A stretch of 64,000 nucleotides of DNA from CAZYJR01 sp964647905 (GTDB lineage: Bacteria > Desulfobacterota > DSM-4660 > Desulfatiglandales > HGW-15), in contig CAZYJR010000017.1 in NCBI GenBank assembly GCA_964647905.1, forward strand, positions 1-64,000, written 5' to 3'. Made by a program: the position numbers and the translations under genes. Positions 53,023-61,200 of this stretch are shown in pieces; position 1 is the stretch's first letter; every line of letters begins with the position of its first letter. The notes below the pieces were generated by a model. It saw only the letters and a program-made list of their open reading frames with translations, ran no database searches and was not told the origin of the DNA.

Positions 53023-54165
53023 TCAAGATGTCCGGCAGGACGGGTTAGTCCCGGGCCCGCCGCCAAGAGTAGGCCCCCCGGCGGCCGCTATGGACCGCAC
53101 CACCCGCTCGGCTGTGCGACCGTCCCACAGATCCGGTATGCTCCCCTTGGAGCCCCGGCCCTCCAGGATCTCCTCCACGCGGGCCGGCAGGTCTTCCAAG
53201 GTGCAGAGCCGGTTGGTCCCCTGGGTCACGGTAATGGGGCGTTCGGTGTTTGGGCGCAGGGTCAGGCATGGGATCCCGAGGTAGGTGGTCTCTTCCTGGA
53301 TGCCGCCGGAGTCGGTTATGGCCAGGCCTGCGTTGAAAACCAGGTTCATGAACTCGATGTAACCGAGCGGGGGCACACACTGAATGAAAGGGGCCTCTTC
53401 CAGAGTGCGCATCAGGTCGTGCTCCAGGAGGTTCTTGCGCGTGCGGGGGTGGACGGGGAAAATGAGCTCCACCTTCCCGGACACTTCCGCCAGGACCGCA
53501 CAGGCCTTCTCCAGGATAGCCGGGTCGTCCACGTTTGCCGGCCTGTGCAGGGTCACCACACCGTATTCCCTTCGGCGCAGGCCGTGCTCTTCAAAGACCG
53601 GCCTGGCCTCGATGCCGGGGCGCAGCATCTCCAGTGAGTCGATCATGATGTTGCCCACGCGGACGATTCTCTCCTTGGGGACGCCCTCCCGCAGCAGGTT
53701 CTCATCCCCGTCAGGCGAAGGGGTCCAGAGTATTTCGGCCAGGGCGTCCGTGACCACCCGGTTGATCTCCTCGGGCATTGTGCGGTCAAAGGACCGCAGC
53801 CCGGCCTCGAGGTGCGCCACCCGGATTCCCAGCTTGACCGCGGCCAGGGTGGCGGCCGCGGTGGAGTTGACATCCCCGACCACCACCACCAGGTCCGGGG
53901 GTGTGTCCAGGAGCACCTTCTCGTAAGCGATCATCACCCGGCCGGTCTGCTCGGCGTGAGAGCCGCTGCCCACGCCCAGATGAATATGGGGCTCCGGCAG
54001 GGCCAGGTCCCGGAAAAAGGCGTCCGACATGTTCAGGTCGTAGTGCTGGCCGGTGTGTACGATTAAGGGATCCCCCCAGGGCTCCCACTCGAGTGCGTGG
54101 TAGAGCGGAGCGATCTTCATGAAGTTCGGCCGGGCGGCTGCTATCAGATGGATCTGGTTCTTCAT
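53023..54165 (-). CDS. wecB: UDP-N-acetylglucosamine 2-epimerase (non-hydrolysing)
   Basis: A 380-aa enzyme that interconverts UDP-GlcNAc and UDP-ManNAc for surface polysaccharides. Motifs are AARPNFMKIAPLYHAL, then VHTGQHYD, VVVGDVNSTAAATLAA, HLEAGLRSFDR and DSGGIQEETTYLGIP. Length fits WecB/MnaA. No other polysaccharide gene lies near. The ATG at 54165 follows AGGAGA by 11 bases, which is rather far. Confidence 0.93.
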   Translation of the reverse strand: MKNQIHLIAAARPNFMKIAPLYHALEWEPWGDPLIVHTGQHYDLNMSDAFFRDLALPEPHIHLGVGSGSHAEQTGRVMIAYEKVLLDTPPDLVVVVGDVNSTAAATLAAVKLGIRVAHLEAGLRSFDRTMPEEINRVVTDALAEILWTPSPDGDENLLREGVPKERIVRVGNIMIDSLEMLRPGIEARPVFEEHGLRRREYGVVTLHRPANVDDPAILEKACAVLAEVSGKVELIFPVHPRTRKNLLEHDLMRTLEEAPFIQCVPPLGYIEFMNLVFNAGLAITDSGGIQEETTYLGIPCLTLRPNTERPITVTQGTNRLCTLEDLPARVEEILEGRGSKGSIPDLWDGRTAERVVRSIAAAGGPTLGGGPGTNPSCRTS

Positions 54166-54283
54166 GGATTCGGGATCTCCTGCTCTCGGACAAACAATGC
54201 TCCCCGGCTGGCCGGACGCTAAACCGTAATCCGGTTGGGATGCAAAATCAAGCATTAAGGGCCCGGATCACAGCCCGGGGATC

Positions 54284-54312
54284 TTGAATATGAAGCCGGG
54301 AGACATTATGTT
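54284..54312 (+). promoter_or_regulatory. Possible sigma-70 promoter for the radical SAM gene
   Basis: TTGAAT and TATGTT are 17 bp apart with four of six matches each. The predicted start site near 54319 gives a leader of about 38 nt that includes a GGGAGAG ribosome binding site. Confidence 0.35.
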
Positions 54313-54356
54313 CCTACTTATCGTGCAGCACATACGATTCTCGGGAGAGTGAACAT

Positions 54357-55412
54357 ATGTTTGAGCAAGGTGTTATCAGGCCGCCGGGGGAGGCCGCCAG
54401 CCTGCTGGTGCGGGTCACGCGTAACTGCCCCTGGAACCGGTGCCACATATGCCCCGCTTACAAGGGCAAGAAGTTTTCCAGGAGGAGCGCTGAGGAGGTA
54501 AAGCGGGACATCGACCGAATGGCCGACTTCTACGGCCCTCGAAGGGAGATGTTCGCCTCGGCCTTTCTCCAGGACGCGGACACCCTGATCCTCCCCGCTG
54601 ATGAGCTGGTGGAGATCATCGCCCATATCAAGGAGAAATTCCCCTCGGTCAAGAGGGTTACCACCTATGCCCGGGCGAAATCCATGAAGAAGAAGGGCCC
54701 TGATCAGTATCAAAGGCTCAAGGAGGCGGGGCTGAGCCGCATCCACACCGGCATGGAGAGCGGGTCGGCAAAGGTGCTCGAGCTCATCCGGAAGGGCAAC
54801 ACCCCGGAGGACATCCTGGAAGGCGGGGTGCGCGTCCGGGAATCGGGCATCTCCCTTTCCGAGTACATCATGCCCGGCGTAGGAGGAAGGGCTCTTTCCA
54901 GGGAGCACGCACTTGAGACCGCCGAGATCCTGAACCGCATCAGGCCGGATTTCATCCGGGTGAGGAGCTTTGCCGTACACCCCATGTCCCCGCTCCAGCG
55001 AATGGCGGACAAAGGCGCCTTGGAGCTCATGAGCGACCGGGAGGTGGTGGAGGAGATCCGGCTGCTGCTGGCCGATCTGGATGAGATGCCTTCCCGTTTC
55101 CGCTGCGCCGACTTCAGCCTGAACCTGCTCATGCAGGTGGACGGCCGTCTGGATACGGACAAAGAGGCCATGCTCCGGGAGCTCGACCGGTTCCTCGGCT
55201 TGAGCGAGGAGAAGCAGCAGGCCTATATACTTCTTCAGAGGAGCCACCCGGGCATGAGGCCCCTGGACGTGGTGGAAGACCAGGGGCTCATGGAAAAGCT
55301 GCAGGGGTACATCCGGGAGTTGGAGGAGCGGGAGAAGGACGGTTTCGAAAAGTATATCCGCCTGTTAAAGTCCTATCAGCTCCCTCAGCCCCAGACCGGG
55401 TGCTGGGCGTAA
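54357..55412 (+). CDS. Radical SAM protein with a CX4CX2C cluster motif
   Basis: A 351-aa radical SAM enzyme. The cluster motif CPWNRCHIC (residues 24-32) has four, not three, residues between the first two cysteines. Further core features are FLQDADTLIL, the strand RVTTYARAKS and SRIHTGMESGSAKVLELIRK, in the order of the Elp3/MiaB/NifB-like core. A GGGAGAG site precedes the ATG. It is convergent with the aminotransferase and shares no operon. Its substrate is unknown, although CPWNRC-type proteins recur in anaerobic bacteria. Confidence 0.85.
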   Translation: MFEQGVIRPPGEAASLLVRVTRNCPWNRCHICPAYKGKKFSRRSAEEVKRDIDRMADFYGPRREMFASAFLQDADTLILPADELVEIIAHIKEKFPSVKRVTTYARAKSMKKKGPDQYQRLKEAGLSRIHTGMESGSAKVLELIRKGNTPEDILEGGVRVRESGISLSEYIMPGVGGRALSREHALETAEILNRIRPDFIRVRSFAVHPMSPLQRMADKGALELMSDREVVEEIRLLLADLDEMPSRFRCADFSLNLLMQVDGRLDTDKEAMLRELDRFLGLSEEKQQAYILLQRSHPGMRPLDVVEDQGLMEKLQGYIRELEEREKDGFEKYIRLLKSYQLPQPQTGCWA

Positions 55413-55430
55413 GAGGGGGGGTCTGCGCTC

Positions 55431-56270
55431 TCAGCCCCGCACATGCTCCCTGAATGCGGCCTGGAGCAGCCTCGTCACCGGGCCGGGTTCAGAAGCCCTG
55501 AAAGAGCCGTTGAGGATCCGGGTCACCGGGGTTACTTCAACCGTGGTCCCCACGATCATGAGTTCGTCCGCCCGGGCCGCCTCTTCCACAGGCAGGGCCT
55601 CCTCGCTCACTGCGACACCGGCCCGCCCGCAGAGCTCCAAGACCACGGATCGGGTGACCCCGGCCAGGATGCCGCTACTCAGCGGAGGGGTGACGGCCCG
55701 TCCGCCCGATACTGCGATCACGTTGCTGTGGGTCCCCTCCGTAAAGGCCCCGTCGCGCACGAGCAGGGCCTCCGAGGCTCCGGCTTCGACCGCCTCCTGG
55801 TGGGCCAGGATGTTCGGGAGGAGCGCGGTGCTTTTTATATCGCACCTGGCCCAGCGCTGGTCGGGTACCTGAATCACCCGGATGCCCCTTTCCATCTCGT
55901 CTTCATGGGGCTTGAAGGCTCGGGCCGAGGCGTATATCGTAAGGGGGGTCCCCTCCGGGGGGAACCGGTGCGCGCGCGGGGCCGCCCCCCTTGTCACTTG
56001 GATGTAGACCAGGGCGTCTCCTTCCGTGAGGTCGTTTTCTTGAATCAGGGCATAGGCCGCCTCGAGCAGAAAAGAGAAATCCGTTCTTTCCAGCCGCAGC
56101 TCCCGGGCGCCGTAGGCGAGCCTCTCCAAGTGAGCCCGGGCCTTGAACAGCTCCCCGTCATAGCTCCTGATGACCTCGTATATCCCGTCCGCAAACAGGA
56201 AGCCCCGGTCATCGGGCGAGATGCAGACCTCTTCTTTGTAGAGGTAGCTTCCGTTTAGATAGGCGATCAT
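55431..56270 (-). CDS. Class IV aminotransferase (D-amino acid / branched-chain type)
   Basis: A 279-aa PLP enzyme. The N-terminal AYLNGSYLYKEEVCISPDDR and FADGIYEVIRSYDGELF, the PLP Lys in RCDIKSTALLPNILAHQEA and the C-terminal GILAGVTRSVVLELC are typical of fold type IV. Length and the DRGFLFADGIYEVIR pattern favour D-alanine transaminase, which supplies D-Glu or D-Ala for cell walls. Aminodeoxychorismate lyase is less likely. The ATG at 56270 has no Shine-Dalgarno sequence, and the predicted promoter leaves almost no leader. Confidence 0.88.
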   Translation of the reverse strand: MIAYLNGSYLYKEEVCISPDDRGFLFADGIYEVIRSYDGELFKARAHLERLAYGARELRLERTDFSFLLEAAYALIQENDLTEGDALVYIQVTRGAAPRAHRFPPEGTPLTIYASARAFKPHEDEMERGIRVIQVPDQRWARCDIKSTALLPNILAHQEAVEAGASEALLVRDGAFTEGTHSNVIAVSGGRAVTPPLSSGILAGVTRSVVLELCGRAGVAVSEEALPVEEAARADELMIVGTTVEVTPVTRILNGSFRASEPGPVTRLLQAAFREHVRG

Positions 56271-56277
56271 GCCGGAA

Positions 56278-56306
56278 AGCATAGGCCCGCATCTTTTCCT
56301 TGTCAA
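56278..56306 (-). promoter_or_regulatory. Sigma-70 promoter of the class IV aminotransferase, probably leaderless
   Basis: On the minus strand a perfect TTGACA and TATGCT (four of six) are 17 bp apart. The expected start site is near 56271, next to the ATG at 56270. An in-frame ATG at 56282 lies inside the -10 box and cannot be the start if this promoter is used. Confidence 0.5.
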
Positions 56307-56759
56307 CGTCAACAACCTCACCGGTATGGGACCGGGTCAGTCGTCTTAAACAACAAGCGGTTGACTTTCCCGGGGCTCAAGGGCTCCCTTGGGTGAAATT
56401 CGACCGGAGCCCAAGTACCGGGCCCGCTCGGACTCGAAGGATAACTCGTTCGATTCGAAGCGAGCCGCGGGAGAAATGCGTTGACAATGGGAAAAGGGTG
56501 AAGCTATAAGGGCACGAGCATCAAGAGAGTCTCACCCAACGCCAAGGACGAAACATGCGTCTTCTCCGGCAACGGTCAGGGGTCAAGCCACCGGGTTCTC
56601 CCAAAAGGGCCGTTTCTGTTTTTCATCTCAATGTCCGATTTCAACCGCCTTGTTGGTTTATTGTGCCTATCTATGCAGTCCGAGACGGAGGTCTGTCCTC
56701 CGTAGTGAGGATCAGAGGGGCTTTCCATGGATGAGGGGCCCCAGGAAGGAGGAGGGCTT
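56307..56759. other. Non-coding region upstream of the Slam-like/FecR gene pair
   Basis: About 450 bp without a supported gene. It contains no tRNA and no riboswitch I can match with confidence. The stretch 56560-56610 (GGTCAAGCCACCGGG) is a little like a part of the cyclic-di-GMP-I (GEMM) riboswitch, but the pairing partner and the AAA tract are absent. A short hairpin lies at 56685-56703. The unusual length for such a compact region suggests a regulated leader for the downstream genes. Confidence 0.5.
56685..56703 (+). promoter_or_regulatory. Hairpin in the leader of the Slam-like gene
   Basis: ACGGAGG-TCTGT-CCTCCGT is a perfect 7-bp stem with a 5-nt loop, 57 bp before the GTG start. The stem contains a GGAGG that mimics a ribosome binding site, so it may compete for ribosomes. 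There is no T-run. Confidence 0.35.
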
Positions 56760-58271
56760 GTGCATCTGCCGTTTGTTCGCTTCTCTGTCAGCGTGATGTT
56801 GGCTGTTCTTCTGGTGATGAAGGGCGCCGAGGGGTGGGCCCAGCTCCAGGAGGGCCTGGATGAGTACCAGGCGGGCAATTACGAGAAGGCCATTGAACTT
56901 CTGGAAGAGGCGGATAAAGGATCTTCCGCAGTGGAGTTCCTGCTCGGCATGTCCTACAAGAAGATGGGGGACTACGATAGGGCGCTGCATCACCTGAGAA
57001 ACTCCGTTAAACTGGAGCCCAAGATCAAGGAGGCGCTCCCGGAGTTGATCGATACGCTCCACAAGCTCTATTCGCCGGAGAACGCCGGGGAGGCCTATGA
57101 GTGGATAAGAGTTGCAGAGACTCAGGATATTTTCCCGGGCAGGATCGCATTCTTGAAGGGATTGTTTCTCCAAAAGGAAGGCAAATACCAAGAGGCCATG
57201 GCGAGTTTTGAGGAGGCCGGGAGGAGGAACCCGAAGATAAGACAGGCGGCCGAGTTTCAGATTGCAAGGTGTTACGCCAAGACCAATGAGCTGGATGAGG
57301 CAAAATTGAGGCTGGAGGCGGCCATACAGCAAGACCCGAGCTCCGATCTCGCAGCATTCGCCAGGCAGTATGCGGACCTCATCCAAGAGAGGATAAGGGC
57401 CGGGAGGCCCTTGAGGCTCACATTGGGCGCGTATGGGCAGTATGACACGAACGTGGTGTTGAAACCGCTGGAGTCCTCGCTCGCCCCGGAGAAAACGGAC
57501 GAAGGCAGCCGGGCTTTCACAGGTCTGGTGAGGCTGAGCTATATGCCCAGGCTGGAGGGCAGGTGGCTGTTCAATTCCAGCTACACGGGCTCTGGATTGT
57601 TTCACGACAAATTTTCAACCTCCCATGACGTGATCAGCAACAGCATCTACATGGCACCCGGGTACAGCCTGGATGAGAAGAGCGCTGTCAGTCTGTCCCT
57701 GGGGTATGACCACGCGCTGGTCAGAGGCCCGAGCTACAAGAGGTACGTAGGCTCATTTACAGCAGGGCCCCTTTACCGAAGCCTGATCTCGGACAGGCAA
57801 ATGGTGGACTTCTTCGTAGGCTATAGGCGGGATTCCTATTACCGCCCCGTCCTCTCCCCTCACGAGGACAGGGACGGCTCGGGCCTGACCAGTTACCTGA
57901 ACTGGGTCTATATGTTCAAGCAGGACGGACTCCTCAGGGCGAGGTACGAGTTCTCCGACCATGATACGGACGGGATGAACTGGGAGAAGTCCGTCCACGG
58001 CCTTTCCTTGAATCTGAGGGTGCCCGTGGCCCCCAAGCTCGGTCTCAACCTGGGGGGCAAGGTGACCCTGGAGGATTATGAGAATCGGCACAGCATCTTC
58101 GGAGTCCAGAGGAATGACGACACGTATTACGGATCGATAGGCATGGACTGGGAGGTGACCGACAGCGTCACCCTGATCGGCCAATTCGCCGCAACCAGGG
58201 GCCGCTCAAACATCCCCATCTACGATTATGAAAGAGAGCTTTACACTGTAGGCCTGGAGTACAGGTATTGA
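56760..58271 (+). CDS. Outer-membrane TPR-beta-barrel protein, Slam-like architecture (GTG start)
   Basis: A 503-aa protein. Residues 1-27 are a signal peptide (FVRFSVSVMLAVLLV, cleavage after GWA). Residues about 28-190 are TPR helices (EYQAGNYEKAIELLEEAD, GMSYKKMGDYDRALHHLRNS, KYQEAMASFEEAGRRNPK). From about residue 200 to the end alternating strands form an outer-membrane barrel of about 14 strands, ending in the aromatic signal EYRY. Signal, TPR and 14-strand barrel is the plan of Slam proteins, which move cargo to the surface. The GTG at 56760 with AAGGAGGAGGG is preferred: the ATG at 56727 lacks a site and spoils the signal peptide. It is followed after 10 bp by a giant FecR protein. 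Confidence 0.72.
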   Translation: MHLPFVRFSVSVMLAVLLVMKGAEGWAQLQEGLDEYQAGNYEKAIELLEEADKGSSAVEFLLGMSYKKMGDYDRALHHLRNSVKLEPKIKEALPELIDTLHKLYSPENAGEAYEWIRVAETQDIFPGRIAFLKGLFLQKEGKYQEAMASFEEAGRRNPKIRQAAEFQIARCYAKTNELDEAKLRLEAAIQQDPSSDLAAFARQYADLIQERIRAGRPLRLTLGAYGQYDTNVVLKPLESSLAPEKTDEGSRAFTGLVRLSYMPRLEGRWLFNSSYTGSGLFHDKFSTSHDVISNSIYMAPGYSLDEKSAVSLSLGYDHALVRGPSYKRYVGSFTAGPLYRSLISDRQMVDFFVGYRRDSYYRPVLSPHEDRDGSGLTSYLNWVYMFKQDGLLRARYEFSDHDTDGMNWEKSVHGLSLNLRVPVAPKLGLNLGGKVTLEDYENRHSIFGVQRNDDTYYGSIGMDWEVTDSVTLIGQFAATRGRSNIPIYDYERELYTVGLEYRY

Positions 58272-58281
58272 GGAGGAAAAA

Positions 58282-61200
58282 ATGACACCCAGGAAGATCT
58301 CTTTTCTTGTACTCTTGCTGGCGGCGGTGTTTGCACCGATGGCTTCGGTCAATGCGGCCGTCCCTGTGGGGACAGTGACCAAGGTGATGGGGAGGGCGTA
58401 TATCATCACCGAGGGTGAGCGCCCCCGTGCAGCCTCGGTTGGAGAGCCGGTCAGGGTGGGTGATGTGGCCTTCACCAGGGCGGCTTCCAAGATGGAGGTG
58501 GAGTTCGAAAAAGGGGACCTTCTCAGAGTGGGTGAGAACACCCGGGTGGAGATATCCGATTTCGTGGAGACCGAGGAGAAATCCAGAGGGCTTTTGAGCC
58601 TTTTCCGGGGAAAAATAGAGAGTGTTGTGAAGCGTGCGGCGTTCAGGCTCTTTGGAAGGGACAAGGAGAACAAGTTCGAGGTGGCCACGCCCACGGCTGT
58701 TTGCGGTGTCCGGGGGACGGACTTTTTCACCTGGCACAAAGAGGGAGTGAGCGGGGCCGCGGTCAAGGAAGGCGAGCTTTACGGCTACAGCAAGGAAAGA
58801 CCGGAAGACGTAGTCTATGTATCCAGGGGGCAGAGCATGAGGGTGGTGAGCCCGGAGGAGCCTCCTCAGGTTTACACCACGCCCGAGGGCGAGCTGAGGG
58901 AGCACGAGCAGGATACGAGCCTGGAGGAGGCCGAGGGCGAAGACGACACCGAGGGGGCTCCGCCGCCGGAGGATACCGCTGTTGAGGAGGATGACGAAGA
59001 AACAGCCGAGGAAACCCCTGAAGAAGTTGCGGGGGAAGGCGCCGGCGGCGAGGATATGGGAGATGTGGCGGAGCTTGACGAAGAGGATTTGGCGGGGCTG
59101 GAGACAGAACCCTTGGCCGGCGACCAGGATGTGACAGGGGAGACCGACACCTCCGCCGGGCAGGACACCTATATCCCGCCGGAGATCCCCCAAGACATAG
59201 TGGAAGAACCTGAACCGGGGACTACGCAACTTATCGGAGAGATTAGTGCGGAAGGCATTTTGGACGAAGGGGTTGTCCGTGCCTCTGTGAGTGATGAGAC
59301 CGACTCCGGAACGGTCTCTCTCTCCGGGTCCGGTCCGGTCCCTGTTGACAGGACCCAGGTCATGACATTCGGGGGGACCCTCGGCAGCGGCGGTTACAGC
59401 GAAGGGATCCTGGGGGGGAGCCTGGGTTCCTGGTCGGGTGTGTTGAGCGCCCTTTACGTTGATGAAGAAGGCGGCGTCGGTTTTCTGAGCGGGAAGCTGT
59501 CAGGGACCTGGATGGATGGTGTGCTTAGTGCGGACGGGACCGCGGAACGGATTCGTACACCCGCCTCAACCGACCTTGCCCCTTCCGAGCTATACCCGGC
59601 TTTGACCGATTCCGGGCATTCGCATTACGAGCCTTTTTTCGAGACAATGTATGTGCCTCTGCCCGGGGATATTGGAAGCGGAATGGTTGAACCCGGAGAT
59701 CTCGGCCATGTGCACGGTATGGGACTCCGGACAGCGGAAGGGAGCCTGCTGGGCGTCTGGGGGGTCTCGGATGCGGCAGGGTACTATTCGGACCCCTCTA
59801 CCGTGGGTGAGTGGACGGGATTCTTCACCGATATGGGCGACAACCCGATCGATGGTTATCCTCATTACACCTTCGGGCCGGTCACGGTGAAGGACGACGG
59901 GGCGGGTCGCCTGACCCTGGAGGGGACCTTGACCTACATGGATTTCTACAGGCGGGGGACCATAGGCCTGAACTACACCGCGACCTATGATACCGCCTAT
60001 GGTGACTACACTGCGGCGGGTACGGGGACCTGGACCGGCGAACCGCTGACCTTCGCAGGGAGGCTGAACGGCGGTCTCGGCCGGGTTGTCCCAGGGACTC
60101 TTTATAGCGGCAACTACTACAACCCATGGGCGGGGGACGGCGGATTTTTCAGCTACAATTGGAACAAGCGGGGCTGGCGCAAATACCACGACGGGATGAA
60201 TTACACATACGAGTACATTGCAACAAATCAAGGGGCGGGCTCAGGATATAAAGCGTTTAGGGATCTTACTGCCGAAAGGGTGGACCAGTATCGATACTAC
60301 CCGTGGGGGACCTACTCCCACTTTTCCAATCAGCCGGTGCCCGCGATATTGGAAAGAAGCGGGTCTTGGGACATAGCGGCCATAAACGATCTTTCCGACC
60401 CGCCGGGGACCGATTACGAACAACGCCTCCAGCATAGTGAACAAAGACCTTCCAACAGCTTGGAGTCCACCGGTTCCCTGTTCGGGATACTCGGGGGAAC
60501 CGGGGTTCCGTGGAGCGCCACCCAGGCCGACCCCGCACAGGTTTACGGAGCCGGGAAGTTTATTGATACAGGAGAGGAGGGGGCCGCGCTGATAGCGGAC
60601 GAGACTTGGAGCGAGAACCCGGATGACGGGTCACCCGTCACTCCTGACGGCGGCCGGTATTCCGGGTACGTCGGCGGGGTTGCGGACACACAGGGGAGCA
60701 CGGCGGTTGCGGTATACGCTATCTACAAGGACCCGTCCGGAAATGCGGGGATACTGACTGGGAACCTCGAGGGGGCCGGCTATAACGGGATGGATATGTG
60801 GGAGGCCCAAGGCGGGATATACCCCGTGTATTCCACCCCCTACCAGGGCGAATTCACAGATGAGACCGGTTTGATCCGGGTCCAAGAGGTCAAGGGAGAC
60901 TTCGGGGGGACGGGTTCCATTCAGGGGCAAGGTTTGGGGGGGGAGACCCTCTCGCTCCTCGCCCAAGACCAGGACTGGGGAGTGTTTATGGCCGAACTGG
61001 GCTATGACATGAGTTTTTCCAACCCTCAGGAAGGCTCTACGTGGACCGCGTCGCTCTCGGGCGCCGGGGAGTTCGGCAGCTACCAGACGAACTCCGCTTC
61101 GTGGACTCCGGACTTCGGAGTGTTCGTGGCTGATACGGGCCAGGGTACATGGTCAGGAGGGAAGTTGAATTCCGGTCTGAGCGGCAAGTTCCTCACACTC

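Noticed and set aside
56540..56620. Possible cyclic-di-GMP-I (GEMM) riboswitch upstream of the Slam-like gene
   Set aside because: Only a short piece (AAGCCACCGGG) resembles the consensus. The GGGCAAA segment and the tetraloop receptor are not visible.
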